The notes under the pieces were generated by a model. It was not told the DNA's origin. It was given only the letters and a program-made list of their open reading frames with translations, and did not search any database. From Marchantia polymorpha subsp. ruderalis (taxonomy: Eukaryota; Streptophyta; Marchantiopsida; Marchantiales; Marchantiaceae): 64,000 nucleotides of DNA. Position numbers and translations under genes: made by a program. This document shows, in pieces, positions 13,092 to 20,895 of the stretch. The stretch spans positions 12,360,501 through 12,424,500 of the forward strand of contig AP031356.1 in the NCBI GenBank assembly GCA_037833965.1, read 5' to 3'. Numbering within the stretch: position 1 is the first letter of the stretch; every line of letters begins with the position of its first letter.

Positions 13092-13319
13092 TGTTGAAAT
13101 TAACTCCACTTAAGGAGTAACCTTGATGCTTAGCTATTTATAGCTAGGACGGTCGTTTGGACTGGGGATAAATACATCGGGTCTCACCTTGTACAGTAAT
13201 TCTTTCGTGACAAGATTTGAAGTAAAGGTGCTCGTGTTCTTGGTGAACGTAACCCTCTCCTCGAGGGTGAACCACATTATATGTGGTTGTTTGTGTAATT
13301 CTTCAATTTTATTGTTACA
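13092..13319 (+). repeat. 5' LTR
   Basis: Begins TGTTGAAATTAACTCC and ends CAATTTTATTGTTACA. It contains the shared core GACGGTCGTTTGGACTGG and CTCGAGGGTGAACCACATTA found in the 3' LTR. A GATAAATA motif near 13170 could serve as its TATA element. Confidence 0.9.
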
Positions 13320-13321
13320 AT

Positions 13322-13334
13322 TGGTATCAAAGCC
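13322..13334 (+). other. Primer binding site, initiator Met tRNA
   Basis: TGGTATCAAAGCC lies two bases after the 5' LTR and matches the usual Copia primer site TGGTATCAGAGC with one change. This fixes the plus orientation of the element. Confidence 0.9.
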
Positions 13335-13483
13335 GGTTTTTTCGATTCAGAGTTTGTGTCAGAGAGTGAATTCTTCTGACGACGGTTTTTTGACACACGA
13401 AAGTTTTTTGATGCAGTTTATGACGAGTGACAAGTTTTGTTATGCTGACGAGGAGGAGCCACAAGCATGGAGCAGACGTGTAC

Positions 13484-14053
13484 ATGTCTGAGCAGGTTGA
13501 GGGGAGTCAAATTGCAAGAAACTCCATTGTGCGTAAGTTTTTGGAGGAGTTTTTGGATTTGAGCAAGGCCGCATGGCTGACATTGATCATATGACAGTCA
13601 CTCATCTATGTCACAGAATCACCCACTCTTGTGATGGTGCTCACAAGGAGCATGATGCCGGAAATTAGGATAGACGATGTGCTTGTCGTAAGAGCCGTGG
13701 ATGAGAGGCATGTACGAGCAGGTGACATAGTTATGTTCAGGCTGGAGGGTCAAGAATTTTGCATAGTCCATCGAGTCGTCAAAATTTACGAGTACTGTTT
13801 GATAGGTGAGGTAGAGCTTTTCACCAAAGATGATGACAATCTGTATGACAACCTGAAAATCTTCAAATTCGACCGGTAGAGTATCCGCCATGAGCACCTT
13901 GCAGAAAGAGTTGTTTGCTTCGTGCCATACCTCGGCAAGATAACGATGCTCTTTAGAAATAAGTCAGTCAAGTTCATGGCAACGGCAGCTTTGGGACTCA
14001 CAATGTTGATTTTGGATTTAGAGAAAGATGACCACGATCGATGCTCGCGGTGA
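13484..14053 (+). pseudogene. Retro-captured SEC11-like signal peptidase with two in-frame stops
   Basis: SEC11 is the catalytic serine protease of the ER signal peptidase complex (family S26B). One continuous frame of 190 codons runs from ATG 13484 to TGA 14053, the length of a whole SEC11 protein (about 170-180 residues), without introns. In order it shows an N-terminal hydrophobic helix (AAWLTLII), ESPTLVMVLTRSMMP where the family has the Ser nucleophile block SGSMEP (Ser codon 13649), RAGDIVMF, IVHRVVKI with the second catalytic residue His (13769), GEVELFTKDDDN aligned to TKGDNN with the third residue Asp (13832), and FVPYLGKIT plus a C-terminal hydrophobic stretch. Two internal stops interrupt it: TGA at 13592 where Trp is expected and TAG at 13877. 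The sequence is far more diverged than plant SEC11 orthologues are among themselves. It lies just inside the 5' LTR. Function as a peptidase is unlikely unless read-through or internal initiation occurs. Confidence 0.85.
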
Positions 14054-14059
14054 CCGGCT

Positions 14060-14068
14060 AAACCCTAA
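14060..14068 (+). promoter_or_regulatory. Telo-box-like AAACCCTAA
   Basis: This exact match to the plant telo-box lies seven bases after the SEC11-like stop. Telo-boxes are common in 5' regions of plant housekeeping genes, so it may be captured leader sequence of the next module or coincidence. Confidence 0.3.
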
Positions 14069-14118
14069 TGAAAGAATCGTCCACGATTGGGATTTGGCTT
14101 GAAATGAAACCTGAAGTA

Positions 14119-14151
14119 CAAAACTTGCACTTGACATGAGTGCAAGTTTTC
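14119..14151. repeat. Hairpin between the two captured genes
   Basis: AAAACTTGCACT and AGTGCAAGTTTT form a perfect 12-bp inverted repeat with a 7-nt loop, placed between the SEC11-like and CENP-S-like modules. Its role is unknown. Confidence 0.6.
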
Positions 14152-14284
14152 AGTCGAATGTGAACTTTGGTTTTTTGGAATCCCAAAAATCAGCTCGTGA
14201 ATGCATAGAGTAGTTCTACAAGTCGCCAATGTGGCCATTTTTGTTCGGTATCGATTGTCGATAGGATGGCAGTAGAAAGTCAAT

Positions 14285-14611
14285 ATGGCGATGGAGACAG
14301 AGTTTTGTGTAGATGATAGTCTTCGAGATCACATTCTCATCGCGGTGGCAAAATCTGTGGAATTAGAAGAGCTGGAGTTGCACGTGACCATGTCTCCTCG
14401 AGCCATAACAGCAATGAGTGACCTTGAGCTCAAGTATTTGTAGCAAATGGCTTGAGATTTGGAGACATCTGTGCAACATGCAGGACGCAAATCTGTGAAC
14501 ATTGACTACGTGCTTCTCACGGTTCGTCAAAATCCAAGTGTTGCTGCAAATTTGACATTTGTGCTCCAGGAGCTTGCCAGTACTTCCTTCGAAAAGCCGA
14601 GGAGTACTTAA
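14285..14611 (+). pseudogene. Captured CENP-S/MHF1-like histone-fold gene with two in-frame stops
   Basis: CENP-S (MHF1) is a small histone-fold protein that pairs with CENP-X in the constitutive centromere network and the FANCM DNA-repair complex. The frame from ATG 14285 to TAA 14611 (109 codons, near the family's usual size) reads SLRDHILIAVAKSVE for the first helix, MSPRAITAMSDLELKYL for the central helix, DLETSVQHAGRKSVN matching the family's DLExFAxHAGRKxVN signature, then DYVLLTVRQNPSVAANL and LQEL matching the last helix. Internal stops TAG at 14441 and TGA at 14453 fall inside the long central helix, so the full protein cannot be made. No introns are present. It follows the SEC11-like module in the same orientation, about 230 bp downstream. 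Confidence 0.72.
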
Positions 14612-14622
14612 GACCTCGATGA

Positions 14623-14751
14623 TATGTAGCCCGAGAACCTGAATATGAAGAAAAGCACGATGATGTGCAGTTTGGAAAACTGATGAAGGAGCTAGAGTTT
14701 GACGAGGGAGAGAAACTGCGAAAGAAATTCATGATTGGTAGTAGACCATGA
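14623..14751 (+). other. Glu/Lys-rich open stretch after the CENP-S-like module
   Basis: Forty-two codons in a different frame from the CENP-S-like segment read an acidic and basic sequence including EYEEKHDDVQFGKLMKELEF. CENP-S proteins end in charged tails, so this may be the frameshifted C-terminus, or an unrelated captured fragment. I do not recognise it. Confidence 0.3.
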
Positions 14752-14759
14752 AAATGCCT

Positions 14760-15460
14760 TCCACATCGTAGAATAGGTCAAAACGAGCCAATTATCGCTA
14801 GCGATCAAATGTGAAGACATGTAAACGTGAAGCTCTTGTGCATTCTCTTACGCAGCGTAACGATTTTGCGACACATCTTCCACCAGAGTGATGAATTTTG
14901 AACAGGTGCGTAGCGAAGCCCATAGAGTGCAGGGTAGGGCAGAGGAGGATTTCACTCCCTCGCACACGGCACGGCAGGAATGGGGTTGCATGCCAAGATA
15001 ATTTATTCCCGCAATGGGAGTGTCAGCCGCACGGCCGACGAACGAGGAAGCGGCACGAGGGTGCCGCTTCCCGAACGGCCACTAGGTACGAGCGGCAGGG
15101 TCTGAGAGGTGCACGTTTCCCCATCCCCGAACGGCAGAGCCCAAGTGGTCCGAGCAAACCCTTGGAATGGTCGAGCGGCAGGTTGAGGTGATGGCCGAAT
15201 TTAGCCCCCTTCCTCCGAGCGGCAAGGCCACGTGGATGGTGACCCAGCAGTGCAGGTCATTTCTCCCTCTTAGGTCAGAGCGGTCGAGCCGTGCAAGCGC
15301 AGGCCACGCGTAGGCAACCATGTAGGTCGAGAGAAGGTCGGAGTATCTAACAGCGGCGTAAGACCGTGAGCTGCGCAGCCAGAGCAGAAGGAAGATCACA
15401 ATGAAAGGGCGAACCTAGTTCCAGCCCCGCCTACCGTGGTTGGCTGGCTTAATCGCGGTA
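14760..15460. other. GC-rich internal region of the LTR element
   Basis: GC-rich, with recurring GAGCGGCA- and GCGGCACG-like words and open frames on both strands that resemble nothing known. No retroviral motif is present. Confidence 0.4.
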
Positions 15461-15467
15461 GGCAAGT

Positions 15468-15720
15468 AAACATGGTTATGGTCAAACGTGGTAGCTACTA
15501 ACGTGGTTGGAGTCAAATGTGATTGACGTTGAATATGGTTGATGGTCGACGTGATCGAGGTCAAACGTGGTTGGAACTATATGTGGTCAGAGCGTACCAC
15601 AGTCGTGTTGGACATGGTTTGGTATGAACGTGGTAGATGTGCACGTGGTTGTGGTTACAGTCGCTGTCATCGTCGTGGTTGAAGCTCAACGTGATTGCAG
15701 TCGTGGTCGTGGATCTAACG
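15468..15720 (+). repeat. Degenerate GTGGTT-type minisatellite
   Basis: A short word of the form ACGTGGTTGGAGTCAA recurs with variable spacing (for example ACGTGGTTGG, AACGTGGTAG, ACGTGGTTGTGG). It is an old, strongly diverged tandem array inside the LTR element. Confidence 0.6.
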
Positions 15721-16029
15721 TATTCGGCTGGCCAACCATAGTCGGTAGGGCAACGTTGTCAACTTTATACGAACGGTGATGGTGACGGCAAAGCCCGACA
15801 GTGACGGCAGGAATCAACAATGACGGTTGGGGACGACGGTGACGGAATATTTTGTTTGTAATATTTTGTATGCAAGAATCTTTGTCAAAATATAGGCGAA
15901 TTGGGTATTGTTGGAAAGCTCTCGACACAAACAAAACATGTGGATCATTTGCAAGAGCTTAAAGATGACTCAAATTGAGAAAATTTCATCAGAAGTTAAT
16001 TTTTTATCTAGATTTTTGAGGGGTACGGT

Positions 16030-16440
16030 CTGGAGCAATGTTTGTTGCGGGCGACAAGAAGTTGTGAACGACAGTATGTTGCAAACATCGGTTGCGAGCA
16101 ACGTTTGTTGCGGGAAAAAATGAGTTATGGTCAAATGTCGCGGGATGAAATGTTTTAGTTGCGGGCGACATAGATCGCGTGCAACAGGTAGTCGCGGGCG
16201 ACGCTGGTCACAGGCGACATGAGTCGTGTGTGACGGACAATACTGTCGCGGGTGAGAGTTATCACGAGCAGCAGTGATCATGGGCGACGTTTGTCGTGGA
16301 TGACGGATGGTAAGTTGTGGACAATTTTTTTTTATAAGTCGCGGGCGACACTTAGTTGCGGGCGCAGTTAGTCGTGGATGACGGTGAGATATAATCTCAA
16401 GTGAGAGTCAGTCGCGAGCAACATAGACTGTAAGGTTCAT
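16030..16440 (+). repeat. Degenerate GTCGCGGGCGACA minisatellite
   Basis: Many diverged copies of a roughly 13-bp unit such as GTTGCGGGCGACA, GTCGCGGGCGACG and GTCGTGGATGACGG are interspersed with short spacers. The unit is itself partly palindromic (GTCGC...GCGAC). Variation is rich in C/T and G/A changes at CpG. Confidence 0.65.
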
Positions 16441-16684
16441 GTCAGTGGGTGTGTGTCTTTCAATGAGCTTTGTTTCTTGAAAGAGGGGGAGAATTCTTAG
16501 GATCTTTGTACTCACAAGTGAAAATTTTCATTCACGTATGTAGTTGTGGGGGAGTTTTGATCATTATGTGATTAATGATGGAGACGAGCAACGATTTGTA
16601 GTTGTGAAGGAGTTTGATCATTATCTAATTAATGATCAAGATGTACACTGAGTTGTATTTTATCTGACAAGAGTGTTTGATAAA

Positions 16685-16886
16685 ATGATTGAGTTAATCA
16701 AGATGGATGATAGACTCTGGTGATTGAGTTAGTCAATCTTGTCGGTAAACTTTGATGATTGAGCTAGTCAAAATTGATGATAGACTCTGGTAATTGAGCT
16801 AGTCCATCTTGACGATAAATTCTGATGATTGAGCTAGTCAATCTTGACGGTAAACTCTGGTGATTGACCTAGTCAAGATAGATGTT
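16685..16886 (+). repeat. About 38-bp tandem repeat
   Basis: At least five copies of a unit resembling TGATGATTGAGCTAGTCAA followed by TCTTGACGGTAAACTCTGG run head to tail near the 3' end of the element. Copies differ at a few positions each. Confidence 0.75.
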
Positions 16887-17013
16887 AACTTTAATCCAGT
16901 TGATGCATTGATCAAAGTTATTTCTCTAGAGAGTTTCAGACGACACTGTGTTATCATGCAAGTTGTGCATGGGAAGCGCAGGTAAAGTTTGCTAACATAG
17001 TATCTTCAGTTAT

Positions 17014-17339
17014 CTCTTTATATATTTACTCTATCCTATGATGACTACGGCTTAGTTCTAGTTAAATCTCGTGTACAGAGGGGCATTGTATTAGGTTTCT
17101 TTCTGGAACTTCCCACGTAGTAATTATATAGATTACGAGATTTCTGTTCCCTCTATGCTAGCTGGTTTTTAAGTTAACTCTTTATATTATTACTCTATCC
17201 TATGATGACTACGGCTTAGTTCTAGTTAACTGTTGTGAAAAGAGGATGCCTTATGTTAGATTTCTGTCTAGAACTTCCCGCGGAGTAATAATGTATGTTA
17301 TAGAGGTTACTATTTCTTAATGTGAATTAAGGGGGAGAT
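17014..17339 (+). repeat. 164-bp direct duplication before the 3' LTR
   Basis: CTCTTTATAT and CTATCCTATGATGACTACGG occur at 17014 and again at 17178, and similarity continues through CTGGAACTTCCCACG/CTAGAACTTCCCGCG and AGTAAT. The second copy runs into the polypurine tract. Confidence 0.75.
17326..17339 (+). other. Polypurine tract
   Basis: AATTAAGGGGGAGA lies immediately before the 3' LTR, the expected position and composition for a Copia plus-strand primer. Confidence 0.85.
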
Positions 17340-17564
17340 TGTTGAGGTTAATTCAGATAAGGAGTAACCTCAAGTCCTAGCTATCTATAGCTAGGACGGT
17401 CATTTGGACTGGGGATAAATACCTCAGATCTCATCTTGTACAGTGATTCTTTCGTGACAAGATTTGAAGTAAAAGTGCTCGTGTTCTTGGTGGACGTAGC
17501 CCTCTCCTCGAGGATGAACCACATTATTTTTGTGTTCGTGTAATTCTTCAATTTTACTGTTACA
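17340..17564 (+). repeat. 3' LTR
   Basis: Begins TGTTGAGGTTAATTCAG and ends CAATTTTACTGTTACA. It is collinear with the 5' LTR over its whole length; differences are mostly transitions plus a few small indels around position 17530. Confidence 0.9.
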
Positions 17565-19629
17565 ATCTCGTCACACGTCCCAACATGAATCTCTACACCA
17601 TAATCGATACGCAACACATTCGTTGCCAATGCCACATCAAAATGATATCTTCATCTATCAAGACATTACATGGTGCAAAACAATGTGAACTGCAAGAAAA
17701 AAAATACTAATCAGACTTTGGACATCATTGTTCATCATGGTAGCATATGGGATTGTGAACTAGTTGAAGATTACATATTTCAATGAAATCACTTGGAGTT
17801 GAGGGCTTGGAGGTTAGGGAGCGGGAGTCTTTGTGTAGAAAGAGAATGTACCGGAAGAATATGCTGCTTCCAATCGATAAACAAGGAATATGTTGCAGCT
17901 GCTGCTTTTCACTCCAAAGGTAACTGCCGGCCGTGTGGTAAAGTTTGCTAGATTTACTCCAACTGGCGGAGTGGAGCTTACAAAAACTAGCTTATCTTCT
18001 AGCCAGGTGCTTAGTGCCGATGCATGTGTCAACGGCCTTAGTATGGCAAATCTGCCCGCATTAGTCCTATCAAAATTTTGGCTAGGAATTCTAGGAAGAG
18101 AAAATTAACACATGAATGCGTGAAACCAAATCAGCTAGTGAGTGCATGAGTTTGAATTTGTTGGTCAAGTGCGAATCTCGAACCTCAGTGTGCTTCTAAG
18201 TTGATAAAATATTGCTACTAGTTGATCAAATTCTTGGTCATACTAACTCAACAATGGAGAGAAAGTTGAGAATGAAAAAAAATAGATAAAGTAAGAAAAA
18301 TATAGGTATTGTACATTTAATATTTTATTCATTTTTTACTTCCATTTAAATTATGTAGCAAATTTGTTTTGACAATTGTGAGTATTTTCTTGGCTTCAAT
18401 CTAATTAAATTTTATATTAATTTTCACTTTTTTACTTTCATATCAATTCTTTAACATCTTTACTTTTATCTTTGTGAATGCTTGAGTATGAGAGCTCAGT
18501 TACATTACATATATTTTTTTCATTCATTCAGCGATTTCAAATGCAAGTAAGTTGAAAAGTGCTTCTTCGTCATCAAATGATGTCTCCCGTGCCTTTCCTT
18601 GGCAAGTATTATGTGTATGAAGCAATATAATAATAATATTATTACAGTGTTAATGAAAAAAATGCTAATTACCAACAATTTGCCAGAATTACCTTGATTC
18701 TAGCAAACCTGGCATTCGCCAAATTTAGGTGTCCTCGCCTAACAAGTGTGTTAGGTATCTCGTGTTACTTGGGGAAGATTATCTCATATTATTTTTTCAC
18801 AATGGGACATATTTCCCATTGTAAACAATTTAAGTCTATCTCAGAAATTTATGGTTCATTTCTTAAGGCCTCTTTCATTATCTTCTTGGCCCAAGGGTCG
18901 TGAATTCACAACGCAATATACAAAACTGTTTCAAAAACTTTGTGTTTGTACCGTTAGAACCTTTGACATCATTATATATTTGATGGTTGCATGGATTGTG
19001 GTAACCCTTTCTGCATTTCGAAGATTTCTGTCAACTTAATTAAATGCATCTTCAAACTGGACCTGTCATGAAGGTCCTACAAAGATCTATGATTAAATCG
19101 GGGACCAGCACTACAACATCGTCATATTTCCATAGCAGTTGGTGTTTGCAAACAAGGAAATAACAACTCATACGCATTCAGAACATTACCGACGCACCAG
19201 ACCACAAGGGTTGGGGTTACCATCGAAGACTTCGTAACACATCCCACGTCCAACATATTCTGAGGATGCATAAATAACTAATACCTGCGCTAGAATGCCA
19301 GAGATGAGTTATGATCCGACAACATCATTTACACAGAAACTTGGTGCTCTGGAAAAGGATTGAATGTTGTAGAGTCTGAATATAGGAGCTACTGTCACCG
19401 AGATGCTCTACCTCGATGAAGAGAAGAGGCCCATCGCCTATAGTCCAATTTGATCAGTTTCAGGCTCGTGGAGATGGATTTCCAAGACAGTAACACGTAT
19501 CATGATGAAGTTCCAGCCGGTGGAAATCGGAACCGAATCTGTACAATTGAATCGTGTAGTCGACAAATGTTCTGTACATACCTCACGGGCATCTCCTAGA
19601 GCTGCCAATTCGATGTTCATGAGGCACTC
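17565..19629. other. Intergenic DNA downstream of sarcosine oxidase
   Basis: No gene supported. The DNA is AT-rich at 18240-18680. A perfect 9-bp inverted repeat, ACAATGGGA and TCCCATTGT, lies at 18799-18822. Open frames of 60-85 codons resemble no known protein. Confidence 0.45.
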
Positions 19630-20895
19630 CTACACACTCAACTTCTGCATCCCCTCGGATGGTAAATGGACAAACGCTCCGAAGTCCTTGACATTGCCAG
19701 AGGGATTGCGCTCGAACCGCTCTAGTGAGAAGTAGTGCATCGGGATTCCGGGAACAGAGCCCGTGAGACTCAAATCCGCCAGGATTCGACCCACCAGGGG
19801 TGCCATTTTGAAGCCGTGGCCGGAGAATCCCGCACCGATGACGATGTTGCGGTTGCGACCAGGTAAGGTGTCGATGATGAAATCCTCGTCGGGAGTCATG
19901 CTGTAAAGACATCCTTCGGCCAGGACGGGAGCACGATGGTCCACATTGCCCTTGAAGACGGCGGCCAGCCACGGGGATACGAACTCCTTCAGGCCCTGGA
20001 GGTCGGGCGCCACCGACCGCGTGTCGGGGTCGCAAGGAGAGCCCGAGTGGTAACTGACCTTCATCAGGCCGCGGTACTCGGCGACCGGAGTGCCGTAGAT
20101 GAGAGGCTCGTCGTAGCTCATTATCAAGGGAAAGCCTTGCGCTTTGGAGCAGAGGTCGGGCTGCTTCGGGTCCACTTGCCAGTAGGCGATGGTCGTGTGC
20201 AGAGGAACCACCGGAATCTGCAGCCCGGCGATGTCTTTCACCATTTTGGTCGCCCACGCGCCCGCGGTGATGACACATTTGTCACATCGGACGGAGCCCT
20301 GGCCGGTGCTGATCAGCACTCCTTCATCGCCATCATCTCCCAGAGGCCGAATGTCGAGAACCTTGGTTCGATCGCGCAATGTGGCTCCGTGTTTAGCTGC
20401 CAGGGCGAGGAACATGGAGACGGCTTTGGAAGCCGCGAGGATTCCTCCTTGCTGCGTGTACACGGCGTGGAAATCGTCAGGGAGCTCCATCATGGGGAAG
20501 CGGGCGGAGACTTGCGCCGGGGTGAGAAGTTCGTGCTCGATCTCCAGCTTCTGCAAGGTGGACACGGTGGCGGCGAGGCTTGAATTGCTTCGGCGCCCGA
20601 AGTCCAATTGCCCCGTTTTTGTGTACACGGCGTAGCCTGCGTCTCGCTCGGCCTCCTCCCATAAATTGTATGCCTCTGCCATCATAATAGTGTAGTACTC
20701 CTCCGGGTAGGTGATTCTGATTGTTCTTGACTCGCCATGAGATGAACCCCGTCGGTGGAGGAAGTCGAATTGCTCGATCAGAAGAACCGACTTCTTCCTC
20801 TTCGCTAGTTCGTATGCGGTGCAGGCGCCCATGATTCCTGCTCCCACGACCACTACATCGTAGGAATCAGATACCGCCTCGTTTTCCATCTTCAA
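19630..20895 (-). CDS. Sarcosine oxidase-like FAD-dependent amine oxidase, single exon
   Basis: Monomeric sarcosine oxidase family (DAO superfamily), oxidising sarcosine or related N-methyl and cyclic imino acids to give hydrogen peroxide; the plant enzyme is reported from peroxisomes. The uninterrupted 421-residue frame matches the family length. The N-terminal Rossmann fingerprint VVVVGAGIMG has its GxGxxG at residues 18-23 and ends in LLIEQFD. The flavin-contact block SSHGESRTIR is at 51-60. CLYSMTPDEDFIID at 329-342 supplies the Cys (329) equivalent to the covalent FAD link in bacterial enzymes, followed by GAGFSGHGFKM at 354-364. The start at 20895 leaves ten residues before the FAD fold; Met3 is an alternative. 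The protein ends KLSV, which is not an SKL-type peroxisomal signal. Unlike its neighbours the gene has no intron. Confidence 0.92.
   Translation of the reverse strand: MKMENEAVSDSYDVVVVGAGIMGACTAYELAKRKKSVLLIEQFDFLHRRGSSHGESRTIRITYPEEYYTIMMAEAYNLWEEAERDAGYAVYTKTGQLDFGRRSNSSLAATVSTLQKLEIEHELLTPAQVSARFPMMELPDDFHAVYTQQGGILAASKAVSMFLALAAKHGATLRDRTKVLDIRPLGDDGDEGVLISTGQGSVRCDKCVITAGAWATKMVKDIAGLQIPVVPLHTTIAYWQVDPKQPDLCSKAQGFPLIMSYDEPLIYGTPVAEYRGLMKVSYHSGSPCDPDTRSVAPDLQGLKEFVSPWLAAVFKGNVDHRAPVLAEGCLYSMTPDEDFIIDTLPGRNRNIVIGAGFSGHGFKMAPLVGRILADLSLTGSVPGIPMHYFSLERFERNPSGNVKDFGAFVHLPSEGMQKLSV

Larger units (their letters stand above)
13092..17564 (+). mobile_element. Non-autonomous Copia-type LTR retrotransposon carrying host-like genes
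   Basis: The element is 4.47 kb, bounded by LTRs of 228 bp (13092-13319) and 225 bp (17340-17564), both TGTTGA...GTTACA. A primer binding site follows the 5' LTR and a polypurine tract abuts the 3' LTR. Flanking 5-mers ACCTC and ATCTC form a target duplication with one C/T change. By eye the LTRs differ at about 25-30 positions, so insertion is not recent. I found no gag zinc knuckle, protease, integrase, reverse transcriptase or RNase H motif in any frame. The interior instead carries a SEC11-like pseudogene, a CENP-S-like pseudogene, GC-rich DNA and four sets of degenerate tandem repeats. It must have been mobilised in trans by an autonomous relative; the acquisition of host mRNA sequence is inference. 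Confidence 0.85.

Noticed and set aside
19936..20583. 215-codon plus-strand frame opposite sarcosine oxidase
   Set aside because: Antisense shadow of a clearly conserved gene; no motif of its own.
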